From: JANQPX01 sp965204405 | Lineage (GTDB): Bacteria; Pseudomonadota; Alphaproteobacteria; Geminicoccales; Geminicoccaceae | Length of the DNA stretch: 64,000 bases | Assembly (NCBI GenBank): GCA_965204405.1 | Contig: CBDBEN010000005.1 | Coordinates: forward strand, 3,348,001-3,412,000 | Reading direction: 5' to 3' | In this document: positions 17,662-25,999 of the stretch, piece after piece | Layout: each line of letters begins with the position of its first letter | Numbering within the stretch: the first letter of the stretch is position 1 | The notes under the pieces: generated by a model | What the model was told of the DNA's origin: nothing | The model's input: only the letters and a program-made list of their open reading frames with translations | Databases searched by the model: none | Program-made: the position numbers and the translations under genes

Positions 17662-19280
17662 AGACCGGCGCTCGCTTCTTTGCTGACAAACAGGGAGCTG
17701 ATCTTGTTCGTGACAAGCTCGGCGATTTCGGAGTTGGGCATCACGTCCTCCAGTGTGAGCGTGCTGATTTCATAGAAATAGAACAACACCCCACAGATCG
17801 CGATCAGGCTCATCGTGGCGCTCGCTGTTCCGAACTGGTTAATCAATCGCACGCTTCGCTGCGGCCAGAGCGGTGCCGTCGTTACGCCGCCGAGGACCGG
17901 TATCATCTTAAAGGTGCCTTGAAGCTGCATCGCGGTTAGGACCGTGCCACTCATCAGGAAACGCAGAATGGCAAAGGCTACACCTGCGCCGAGGCCGACA
18001 ATCAACACCGCGATGACCAGCAGCCCGTGAGGAGGACCGGATGGTTCGAGCGGGCGAACCGGCGGATCGACGATCCGGTACTCGGCCCGCTGTTTACCGG
18101 TATCCAGATCGGTTGCCAGCTGCGTTGCCTCCCGGCGCTTGATGAGTTTTTCATATTGCAGGAGGAGAACGTCGTAGTCTCGAGTGAGCCGCTTCAAATC
18201 AGCTTCGGCCTTAGGCGATTGTTTTGCCTTCTTTGACAAGGCATCCACCTCCTGCTCGGAAACCGTGAGGCGGCGCTTGAAGTCTTCGACAGAGAGTGTC
18301 GCAACTTCCAATTGGCTGGCAAGCTGATCGTGAAGCGGATTTTTGATGCTTGCCGCCAATGTCGAGCCATCGCCTCTCTGGCCCGCCTTGAGCTGCTCGG
18401 ATGCCTGAGCAATAAGCTGTTTGAGCGCGATGATATCTGGGTGCTGCTCGGTGTATAATAATCGTTTACGCCTCAGCTCCTGGCTGAGTTCCTCAAGCTG
18501 TTTTTGGGCACCTGACGCAGCTCCGGGCGATTGCGCCGCGGAAATCGTCCTGGGCGTCGCATCAAGCTTGATTTTGAGTTGGTCGCGGCGCCAGAGCGCT
18601 GATTCAGTCTCAGAACGAAGGCGGCGAAGATCGCTGGTCGCCCGCTCCAATTCACGGGCACTCTGCTCGGCACCGCCCAGCTCGTCAGCATGCTCACGTC
18701 TAAACTCGGCAACTTCGAGATCTGCCGATCGCAGCTTTTGATCATAGATGGCAATCTGCTCTTCGATGAATTTGCTCGCCTTGGCGACGTCACGCTGGGA
18801 ATGCCCTTGGTTTCTCTCGATAAAAATGTCCATCATCGACGCAACGACCCGCTGAGCCATATCAGGGTCATCCTCGGTGAATTCGATGATGAAGAGGTTC
18901 CTTCCTTCGATTGACAGCTCGATCTCGCGTGTCAGATCCTCGATAAGATCGGCACGGTCGATTGCACTTTCTACGTCTCGATACCGATCGATTCCGGTTT
19001 CTTCGATAAGCTCGACCAGATTGGGAACCGAAAACAGCGTCTCGCGGATCATCTTCACCTGGCTATCGAAGTCGCGGGTTACCGCGAGATCTTCCATGAG
19101 CGGGCCAAGGATGGTCTCGGTATCGACAACAACTCGGGCTTTGACCGTATAACGATCGGGCAAAATGGCGATCGCACCCCAGCCAACCAGACAGACGAGC
19201 CAGGCAACGGCGAGACAGGGCCAACGCCAATGCCAAAGAGCCGTGAGAAACGGAACGAAGAGGTTAAGAATCTGTTGCAT
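17658..19280 (-). CDS. Polysaccharide chain-length determinant (Wzz family, XrtA-type)
   Basis: A 540-residue inner-membrane protein. The first helix (WPCLAVAWLVCLVGWGAIAIL) is followed by a Wzz domain (YTVKARVVVDTETILGPL), long periplasmic coiled coils (residues roughly 170-390), and a proline-rich stretch PPVRPLEPSGPPHG leading into a second helix. An unusual third hydrophobic segment lies near the C-terminus (MSLIAICGVLFYFYEI). This layout fits the chain-length determinants of XrtA/PEP-CTERM-associated polysaccharide systems. With the kinase and the export lipoprotein it would form the envelope-spanning exopolysaccharide export machine. Confidence 0.88.
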   Translation of the reverse strand: MQQILNLFVPFLTALWHWRWPCLAVAWLVCLVGWGAIAILPDRYTVKARVVVDTETILGPLMEDLAVTRDFDSQVKMIRETLFSVPNLVELIEETGIDRYRDVESAIDRADLIEDLTREIELSIEGRNLFIIEFTEDDPDMAQRVVASMMDIFIERNQGHSQRDVAKASKFIEEQIAIYDQKLRSADLEVAEFRREHADELGGAEQSARELERATSDLRRLRSETESALWRRDQLKIKLDATPRTISAAQSPGAASGAQKQLEELSQELRRKRLLYTEQHPDIIALKQLIAQASEQLKAGQRGDGSTLAASIKNPLHDQLASQLEVATLSVEDFKRRLTVSEQEVDALSKKAKQSPKAEADLKRLTRDYDVLLLQYEKLIKRREATQLATDLDTGKQRAEYRIVDPPVRPLEPSGPPHGLLVIAVLIVGLGAGVAFAILRFLMSGTVLTAMQLQGTFKMIPVLGGVTTAPLWPQRSVRLINQFGTASATMSLIAICGVLFYFYEISTLTLEDVMPNSEIAELVTNKISSLFVSKEASAGL

Positions 19281-19328
19281 GGCATTCCCGGCGTAAAATC
19301 CCTGGCGACATTCTTGTTGCTGGAAAAG

Positions 19329-19958
19329 TCAGAGCAAACTTGACGGCACAACCACGAGATCACCCGGCCTCAGCCTGGCATTCTTTGCCAAATTACCCTC
19401 GATGATCAGGTCTTCGAGCTTCAGCCGATAGGTCTCACCGCCGCCTTTCTCTCCGCGGCGTATAAGTTTCGAGCTGTTGCCGTCGGCAAATTCCGTGAGC
19501 CCGCCGGCGGCAACAATCAGGTCGAGAACGGTAATATACGGCCGATAGGGAACGGACGTCGGGTCCCTGACCTCACCGAGGACCTGAACCGTGCGTTCGT
19601 CATTATCCGAGAACTTCTCAACGACCACGGAAACCTTTGGGACCTGGACGAACGCCAGCAGTGCCTTTTCGATGTCGGCAGAAAGTTCCAGCGGCGTTTG
19701 CCCTGCAGCCCGCAGCTCGCCGGCAAGGGGAAGCGAGATCTTACCGTCCGGGCGTACCAGCGTCGATGTGGTCAGCTCCGGCGAACGCCAAACCGAGACA
19801 CCGATCGTATCACCTGGCGTGATACGGTAATCCGGCTGAGCAAGTACGTCCTCATCGGACAATTTGGGAGGATCGGGCAAGTCTCCGCAGGCGGCCAGAC
19901 CAAACGCGAGAATAGCCGCAGACAGGGTGGCAAGACAGTAAGTTTTGAACAGGTACAT
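19329..19958 (-). CDS. Polysaccharide export lipoprotein (Wza/XrtA-type)
   Basis: A 209-residue lipoprotein: signal peptide with lipobox LAAC (Cys at about residue 24), then the poly_export domain (YRITPGDTIGVSVWRSPELTTSTLVRPDGKISLPLAGEL) and a SLBB-like domain (VQVLGEVRDPTSVPYRPYITVLDLIVAAGGLTEFA). It would form the outer-membrane or periplasmic portal for polymer. It is the first gene of the operon with the chain-length determinant and kinase, 48 bp downstream. The length is short, as in the XrtA-type exporters. Confidence 0.9.
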   Translation of the reverse strand: MYLFKTYCLATLSAAILAFGLAACGDLPDPPKLSDEDVLAQPDYRITPGDTIGVSVWRSPELTTSTLVRPDGKISLPLAGELRAAGQTPLELSADIEKALLAFVQVPKVSVVVEKFSDNDERTVQVLGEVRDPTSVPYRPYITVLDLIVAAGGLTEFADGNSSKLIRRGEKGGGETYRLKLEDLIIEGNLAKNARLRPGDLVVVPSSLL

Positions 19959-20475
19959 GCTTCTATACCACGTTGAACGTTGCCAGAAGTCGCATCCTAA
20001 CTGGAAGTCGCTAACAATCTCTTGTTCTCCTAGAGAGTGTTAGTGCCTCACATGTTCTACCCAAAGAATTAAGATTTCCATATAACGAGCCTTTCTTGGC
20101 AATGATAAGAAAAAAAATCAATGGAGTTCCGCAGCATTTTCAGTATTTTCGATGGATTGTTGCTGAAATGTATTTTTCCACTTTGGTTAAATTTGATAAT
20201 GATCAATCAACCATAAATAATAAAACAAAGATGATTTTTTCACCCGAGCTCAGCGTGCCTGGAGAGAATGATCATCTTGTCACCTTAGATTAACAACCTT
20301 AAGTTATGTTTAAAGAATGTAGCTCTGGCCTTTCTTTATTTGGTCACCGCCAGCCTATTCGAGAATCTGAGCGACGTGGGCCGAACAGGCTGAAGGGTCG
20401 CCGAAAAGGCCGCTTCATCCTCTACCCCAGCGCCCATTCGACAAGGTGGAGGGTACAGCCGTCTCGAGACAAGAT
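19959..20475. promoter_or_regulatory. AT-rich leader region of the exopolysaccharide operon
   Basis: 517 bases without a gene. Positions 20060-20340 are strikingly AT-rich compared with the surroundings and contain A- and T-tracts; the promoter of the export/chain-length/kinase operon must lie here. A 65-codon open frame on the plus strand (20096-20293) has no ribosome site and looks accidental. Such AT-rich leaders often bind silencers such as H-NS-like or Ros/MucR proteins, which is an inference. Confidence 0.5.
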
Positions 20476-21951
20476 CTAATAGACTAGGGTTACGCCGACT
20501 CGGGCCTGGTTCTCGTAGAAGTCTTCATTGTCATCGTTGGAGAAACGTTCCAGATACTGATAGCCGAGATTGAAGACCAGATGATCGCTGAGACGATAGA
20601 AGTACTCGATGCCCGCCGTAATGTCCTGGTCGACCCGGTTCAACCCGTCAAAATCAGTGTGCAAGTAGGTCAGTTCAGCGCTCAACGCATGCTTTGAGGA
20701 GAGCAAGCGAGTGGCTCCCGCGGACACGGTCGTGGCGATTTCACTCGACGAATCATCAACGGTTGTGACTTCAACCTCGCGATTGGCCGTCAGGGAAAGA
20801 TCGGTCCGCGAATCGTAGGCAAAGCGAGTGTCCAACGATCCGACGAAGCTCCCATTGTCATCGGCATCTGGATCGTCAAAAAAGGCCCGGCTGTAGCCGA
20901 CAGATCCACCGACCCGAAGACGCGGTCTCGGTCGATACTCAACACCTACCAAGCCGGTAATCTCATAAGAATCACGGCCCTCGCCGTCATCAGCCAACTC
21001 CTCATCGAATTCGGTAATGGCGTAGGACGGGGCCAGGAAGAAGGAGAGGTTTTTGCCCCACTTCCTGCCCAGATTGGCAGATGCTGTATAGGTCGTGTTG
21101 TCCCGGTCGTCATTGCTGTCGCCGGAAACCTCTTCACGGTCCACGAAGCCGTCGAGCGAAAAGTCCAGCGTTCTGCCATTGAAAAAATAGCCAAGGGTGC
21201 CGCCGAAGAGGCTTAGATCCGCGTCTTCACCATTGTCGGCTTCAGCCGAACTGTCAGCCTCCTGAGCCAGACTCGCATTAAGCCTGCCTCTTAACGCATT
21301 TTGCCGATCCAGATCGAAGCGGCCATCGGCCTCGACGCTCCAATCGAAGAAATCTTCCTCGATATCTTCGATGGAGTGCCCCGCCGTTGCACTCACCTCT
21401 GCGCCAAATTCATGGCGGCGCAGAAGGGATTGTGCACGAAGCGTTGCACCTGCGCCAATGACAACATCGTCCTCGCGCACATCGTCATCGCTATTGGCAT
21501 TGTCGGAAAAAACAGCCCCTACAGTCACACTGGGCAAATAGACAATCCGGCCGGATTTAATGCCGCGCTTAGGCAGGAGGCCTTTTGGAATGCCGGTCGA
21601 CGCCAGCGAGTCGCTTTCCTTGGGGATCTGGGGCTGGGAACGGCTAAGCTTCTGGATACGTTCCCGCCGTGTTTCCTCTTCCCGCCGAAGGATCCTTGGG
21701 TCGATTGTCTTTTTCGGCTCCTTCGGCGTAGCCTCAACCGCGTCCGAAGGTTGATCTTCGGTCGATGGCAGCGGCGTCTTTGCTGCTTCCTGTCCAAGGG
21801 CCGAACCTGAAAGAGCTGCCAAAAAACTCCCCCAGACAACGAGTTGACATCCAATAATGCGTAAAGTGGAGTCTCGGACAACAATGCAATGACGCTCACG
21901 GTTAACTCCATTTATGTTTATTGGTAGGCGAAAATAGACAGACCTGTTCAC
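20476..21951 (-). CDS. Outer-membrane beta-barrel protein (BBP2-like) of the exopolysaccharide locus
   Basis: A 491-residue protein. After a signal-like hydrophobic stretch (GCQLVVWGSFLAALSGSALGQE) comes a charged linker rich in Pro, Lys and Glu. From about residue 135 there are repeated amphipathic beta strands with acidic turns (Asp/Glu-rich) and a final VGVTLVY with terminal aromatic residue. This matches the outer-membrane beta-barrel proteins (BBP2 type) often found beside exopolysaccharide export genes, where they may guide polymer through the outer membrane. The true start may be up to about 30 codons downstream of the ATG at 21951. Confidence 0.8.
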   Translation of the reverse strand: MNRSVYFRLPININGVNRERHCIVVRDSTLRIIGCQLVVWGSFLAALSGSALGQEAAKTPLPSTEDQPSDAVEATPKEPKKTIDPRILRREEETRRERIQKLSRSQPQIPKESDSLASTGIPKGLLPKRGIKSGRIVYLPSVTVGAVFSDNANSDDDVREDDVVIGAGATLRAQSLLRRHEFGAEVSATAGHSIEDIEEDFFDWSVEADGRFDLDRQNALRGRLNASLAQEADSSAEADNGEDADLSLFGGTLGYFFNGRTLDFSLDGFVDREEVSGDSNDDRDNTTYTASANLGRKWGKNLSFFLAPSYAITEFDEELADDGEGRDSYEITGLVGVEYRPRPRLRVGGSVGYSRAFFDDPDADDNGSFVGSLDTRFAYDSRTDLSLTANREVEVTTVDDSSSEIATTVSAGATRLLSSKHALSAELTYLHTDFDGLNRVDQDITAGIEYFYRLSDHLVFNLGYQYLERFSNDDNEDFYENQARVGVTLVY

Positions 21952-22046
21952 TGGTCAAGCGACAAAGAAGAGAATGCGTATTAATTCGCCACACCGTGAC
22001 AAGAAAGCAGCAATCCACAACCTTCGGGTCATTTACCCCTTACTTT

Positions 22047-23105
22047 TCAACCAGTTTTTTGTCTTAGGCTGTTTTGAGAAATCTCAAAAAAATCTTTGTA
22101 CCATGGCATAGCAGCCTCGATTCCTTCGGATACTCTGTGGGTTGGTTGATAGCCAAGGAATCGCTGGATCTTACCGATATCAGCCTGGGAATGACGAACG
22201 TCGCCGCTGCGAAAATCCTGGTAAGCCGGCTGCTCTCGGACCGCGACATCCAGGTTTTCGAGAGCCACCCGGATCATCTCATGCAGTTGATTAAGGGTCG
22301 TACGATCGCCGACACCGACATTGTAGACTTGCCCTTGAGCCTCGGTGCCTGCTGTAACCGCCAGGATATTGGCCTGAACCACATTATCGATGAAACAGAA
22401 ATCCCGGCTGGTTTCACCATCACCGTTGATGAGCACCGTTTCACCCCCGAGCATGGCCGCGATCCATTTCGGAATGACGGCGGCGTAGGCGCCATCGGGA
22501 TCCTGGCGGCGGCCAAACACGTTGAAATAGCGAAGGCCGATCGAGGGAAATTCATACGCTCTGGCAAAGACATCGGCGTAGATCTCGTTGACAAGTTTGG
22601 TCACCGCATAAGGTGAAAGCGGCTTGCCGATCTGGTCTTCCACCTTAGGCAGGGCAGGATGATCACCATAGGTCGAGGATGACGCCGCATAGACGAAGCG
22701 CGAAACCCCCTCATCCCGTGCGGCGACCAGCATGTTCAGCGCACCATCGATATTGACTTCATTGGAGGTTAGCGGGTCCTCCAGGGATCTCGGAACAGAC
22801 CCCAGAGCAGCTTGATGAAGCACGTAGTCGACATCCGCCACTGCCTTTCTGCAGCTGTCGAGATCACGGATGTCCCCTTCCATCATGCGGAAGCGCGACC
22901 AGGCCGTCCGGTCGAGACAGCTTTCGATATCAGCCAGATTGCGTCGATGGCCGGTTGCGAAATTGTCGAGGCCGACGACATTTTGGCCGAGACGCAGCAG
23001 GGTTTCGACCAAATTGGAGCCAATAAAACCGGCAGCACCGGTGACGAGCCAGCTTTTCGGGGCTCGTTGCAAATCTTCCTTGGCCGTCTCATAGGCGTTG
23101 GTCAT
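22047..23105 (-). CDS. NAD-dependent UDP-sugar 4-epimerase (WbpP/TviC-like)
   Basis: A 352-residue extended SDR enzyme. It has the NAD motif TGAAGFIGSNL, ALGSVPRSLEDP and SNEVNIDGALNML, and active site SSSTYGD with YAVTK. The run ALGSVPRSLEDPLTSNE is characteristic of the UDP-N-acetylglucosamine 4-epimerases of the WbpP/TviC (VipB) group, which make UDP-GalNAc or GalNAcA for capsule and O-antigen. It lies 95 bp upstream of the beta-barrel gene in the same direction, so it supplies a precursor for the exopolysaccharide. A ten-C tract lies 76 bp upstream of its start. Confidence 0.88.
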   Translation of the reverse strand: MTNAYETAKEDLQRAPKSWLVTGAAGFIGSNLVETLLRLGQNVVGLDNFATGHRRNLADIESCLDRTAWSRFRMMEGDIRDLDSCRKAVADVDYVLHQAALGSVPRSLEDPLTSNEVNIDGALNMLVAARDEGVSRFVYAASSSTYGDHPALPKVEDQIGKPLSPYAVTKLVNEIYADVFARAYEFPSIGLRYFNVFGRRQDPDGAYAAVIPKWIAAMLGGETVLINGDGETSRDFCFIDNVVQANILAVTAGTEAQGQVYNVGVGDRTTLNQLHEMIRVALENLDVAVREQPAYQDFRSGDVRHSQADIGKIQRFLGYQPTHRVSEGIEAAMPWYKDFFEISQNSLRQKTG

Positions 23106-23456
23106 CGAGGTCGCTCTCTTTATCTATGCCGGTTCATTCCGGCTGCTTTGCTCGTCCCGCATCGATCCGATGGGCCTTTGCCCCCCCCCCGCAACACCGC
23201 GTTCGAGGGCACCGCCTGGGAGCGGATCATCCGATCTGCTGCAGCTTCATACGAAGATGTTGGAAAAGAACCAAGACCTCCAAGTGATGTTCGATCGAAG
23301 CTGATGCTATCGTGCCACGGTTAATTTTCGATTAACTACGGGCAGCTTATAATTACCTGTAGTTTAAAGGACCGACAAAGAGACCTGCCTCTCCTGCACA
23401 AGCTTCGGATTAGAGAAGAATCGGCTTGACGAAAAAAGAACAGAACAGGAACATGA
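23106..23456. other. Intergenic region between epimerase and imuA, with C10 tract and inverted repeat
   Basis: No gene. It holds a homopolymer of ten C residues (23181-23190) and an inverted repeat with AACTAC (23334-23339) and GTAGTT (23359-23364) separated by 19 bases in an AT-rich context, followed by the imuA promoter region with its LexA box. The inverted repeat could be an operator or transcript hairpin. Confidence 0.45.
23426..23452 (+). promoter_or_regulatory. LexA (SOS) box and -35 element of the imuA-imuB-dnaE2 operon
   Basis: GAAC (23438-23441), seven bases, GAAC (23449-23452) is an exact match to the alphaproteobacterial LexA operator GAAC-N7-GAAC. TTGACG at 23426-23431 would be the -35 box, so LexA would sit over the core promoter. 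This predicts DNA-damage induction of the whole mutasome operon. Confidence 0.8.
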
Positions 23457-23486
23457 AGAGCTGATCAACTGAGAAGGGCTTCTGAA

Positions 23487-24410
23487 CTGAACATTTTTGA
23501 ATCATGCCCGGGCCATGCCGGCCTTGATGAACTCAGGCGCCGGATCGGAGCGATCGAGCGCAGGTCCTTTGATCTTCGGACAACCGATGCTTTGAAGAGT
23601 GCCGGATTCGACCGGAGAACACCCGGCCTTTTCTCCTGCTTCGCGCCCTCTTCCGGCAGCGGCAGGGTCGATCAAACCGGTTTCGGCCGGGCCCTTGACC
23701 AGGGAGCCATGGCAAGGCCGGCTTTGCATGAGCTTATTGCCGACGGCTATGGCCATCAGCCGGCGGTTCGGAATGTCGGGCTTGCCTTGGCCGCCGCTCT
23801 CTTGCAGCAGCAGGAACGAACCGGTGCCAGGCCCATGGTGCTTTGGTGCCAGCGGCAAAAGGATGCACTCGACTTCGGCCGCCTGTATGGCCCCGGACTC
23901 TCAGGCCTCGGCCTTTCGCCGGACCGGCTGGTGATCGTGACCGGCAAACGGGATGCCGACTGCCTCTGGGCGATGGAGCAAGGACTGCGCTCGCAAGCAC
24001 TCGCCGTGGTTATCGGCACGGTCGATCGTGCCGGACTGTTCGCCAGCCGGCGGTTATCGCTCGCAGCAGCGGCGCATCGCACCTGGTGCCTTCTTTTGCC
24101 GGCAAGCCATGGACAGGAGCCAAGTGCGGCAGAGACCAGGTGGCGCATCAAAGCCGTCCCAAGCCTATCCGATGAAAGAGACGAAAAGCTTTTGGGGCGG
24201 CCGCGCTGGCAGCTCACCTTGGAGCGTAACCGGCACGGCCGGACCGGACGCTGGATCGCGGAGTGGGATCATGAGGCGTATCGTTTCCATCTGGCTCCCC
24301 CAATGGGCAATCGACCGGTTGCAGGGTATAATGAGCAGAACAAGGGTGCGGGGCACGGCAACCCAAACAAGAAAATCTCCGAAATCATCGCCTTCGATCG
24401 CACGGGATGA
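23487..24410 (+). CDS. imuA: ImuA, RecA/SulA-like mutasome protein
   Basis: ImuA partners ImuB and DnaE2 in damage-induced translesion synthesis. The body shows the family pattern FARALDQGAMARPALHELI, VLWCQRQKDALDFGRLYGPGL and the end WDHEAYRFHL. The normal N-terminal helix (LDELRRRIGAIERR) is encoded from about 23520, but there is no ATG, GTG or TTG between the in-frame stop at 23454 and the TTG at 23592. The CTG at 23487, 9 bases after GAGAAGG, would keep the conserved N-terminus; TTG at 23592 would cut it off. About 307 residues with the CTG start. The 3' end overlaps imuB by 140 bases. Confidence 0.8.
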   Translation: MNIFESCPGHAGLDELRRRIGAIERRSFDLRTTDALKSAGFDRRTPGLFSCFAPSSGSGRVDQTGFGRALDQGAMARPALHELIADGYGHQPAVRNVGLALAAALLQQQERTGARPMVLWCQRQKDALDFGRLYGPGLSGLGLSPDRLVIVTGKRDADCLWAMEQGLRSQALAVVIGTVDRAGLFASRRLSLAAAAHRTWCLLLPASHGQEPSAAETRWRIKAVPSLSDERDEKLLGRPRWQLTLERNRHGRTGRWIAEWDHEAYRFHLAPPMGNRPVAGYNEQNKGAGHGNPNKKISEIIAFDRTG

Positions 24411-25992
24411 CGGGAAGCCTCTCGTATTAACGGCGTCGATCAGGAACGTGCAGCAAGTGGCCGCCGTCAACGAGGCGGCACGGTCAGCCGGGTTGTCGCC
24501 AGGCATGACGCTTGCCCATGCGCGGGCGTTGATCCCGGACATCACGACAGCACCGGCCAACCCCGATGCCGACCGCACCGGCCTGGAAAAACTTGCCGAC
24601 TGGTGCGGACGCTACAGCCCGTCCTACGGCATCGATTATCATGACGGGCTTTGGGGGGACACCTGGTTTCTGAGCGATAACGGGCTCTGGATCGACGTCA
24701 CAGGCTGTGCCCATCTGTTCGGCGGAGAAGAAGCCCTGCTTACCGACCTCGATCACCGGCTGAGCAGCCTCGGCATTCGCCATGGCCTTGGCCTGGCCGA
24801 AACGTTGGGCGCTGCCTGGGCGATCGCCCGCTTTCGCCCCGATACACCCATCGCCCCACCGGGAGACCTTTGCCGAGACCTTGCCGACCTGCCTGTCGCG
24901 GGCCTTCGCCTTTTGCCCGAAACCGTAACGCTCCTGAAACGCCTGGGACTAAAGCGCATCGGCCAGCTTGAAGGCCTGCCGCGCGTGGCCTTGGGCAAAC
25001 GCTTTTCGACAAAGGAGACGGGCGAGGCGGTGCTGCTGCGCCTCGATCAGGCTTATGGCCGCCAGGACGAACCGACACGCCCGCGCCACCCGCCGCCTGC
25101 CCATCGCGCCGAGCAAGGGTTTTTGGAACCGATCATCGAGCTTCCCGCCCTGGCGCATGTGCTGACGCATCTCGCTGCCGAGCTTTGCCGGCGGCTGAAT
25201 AAGGCGGGACAAGGCGCGGAGCACCTGACACTGCTCGCCTTTCGGGTTGATGGCGATGTCAAAACCCTGCAGATCGGCACCAATCAGCCAACCCATGACG
25301 CCGATCACATCGGCCGCCTGTTCGCCGAGCGCCTGGAAACCATCGATGCGGGCTTCGGCATCGAAAAGCTGGTGCTGCATGCGGACCAAGTCGCCCCGCT
25401 CGGACCGAAACAAGCCTCGCTCGGCGGCGGCATCACCGACGATGATGGTCAGGACGAACGCCTGTCGCAGCTCATCGACCGCCTCGCCAATCGGCTTGGC
25501 CCGAAAGCCGTCACGGTGAGCGTGCCGTTCGAAAGCCACATTCCCGAACGCGCCGAGGGACGGGCCGCCCCCGGCTCGGCTCGTATGGAGTGGGCGGACA
25601 TGCCCCATCCCCCCTGCCCCCGCCCGTCCTGCCTGCTGCTGCGACCCGAGCCGATCAAGGCGCTCGCCGAGGTGCCGGACGGCCCGCCCCTTCGTTTCAC
25701 CTGGCGCCGCGTCACCCGCCGCATCGTCAAAGCCGAAGGTCCCGAACGCATCGCCCCCTCCTGGGTTGGCGCGGCCAACAGCGCTAACTTGGAGGCCGAG
25801 ACCAGGGACTACTATCGGGTCGAGGACGAGCAGGGCCTGCGCTACTGGCTGTTCCGCAAAGGCCTCTATGACACGGCTGGATATGCCGATGGTCATGCCG
25901 AACACCAAGTCGACGCCGCCGGGCGTCCCGGCCAAGTCAACGCTGACGGGCGTCCCCGGCCCGGCTGGTTTATTCATGGGTTGTTTGGGTGA
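24271..25992 (+). CDS. imuB: ImuB, Y-family DNA polymerase-like mutasome protein
   Basis: A 573-residue Y-family homologue. It starts MRRIVSIWLPQWAIDRL and has the fingers/palm segments LVLTASIRNVQQVAAVNEAARSAGLSPGMTLAHARALIPDI and LWIDVTGCAHLFGGEEALLTDL, then the helix-hairpin region (RIGQLEGLPRVALGKRF). In this family the polymerase catalytic acidic residues are replaced, and ImuB acts as a bridge recruiting DnaE2 to the beta clamp. The start at 24271 lies inside imuA and is the only one giving the conserved N-terminus; a longer open frame to 23953 is a shadow. The C-terminal domain ends just 7 bases before dnaE2. Confidence 0.92.
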   Translation: MRRIVSIWLPQWAIDRLQGIMSRTRVRGTATQTRKSPKSSPSIARDDGKPLVLTASIRNVQQVAAVNEAARSAGLSPGMTLAHARALIPDITTAPANPDADRTGLEKLADWCGRYSPSYGIDYHDGLWGDTWFLSDNGLWIDVTGCAHLFGGEEALLTDLDHRLSSLGIRHGLGLAETLGAAWAIARFRPDTPIAPPGDLCRDLADLPVAGLRLLPETVTLLKRLGLKRIGQLEGLPRVALGKRFSTKETGEAVLLRLDQAYGRQDEPTRPRHPPPAHRAEQGFLEPIIELPALAHVLTHLAAELCRRLNKAGQGAEHLTLLAFRVDGDVKTLQIGTNQPTHDADHIGRLFAERLETIDAGFGIEKLVLHADQVAPLGPKQASLGGGITDDDGQDERLSQLIDRLANRLGPKAVTVSVPFESHIPERAEGRAAPGSARMEWADMPHPPCPRPSCLLLRPEPIKALAEVPDGPPLRFTWRRVTRRIVKAEGPERIAPSWVGAANSANLEAETRDYYRVEDEQGLRYWLFRKGLYDTAGYADGHAEHQVDAAGRPGQVNADGRPRPGWFIHGLFG

Positions 25993-25999
25993 TTTGGTG

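Noticed and set aside
20096..20293. Small AT-rich open frame in the exopolysaccharide leader
   Set aside because: No ribosome site; AT-rich promoter DNA readily yields such frames.
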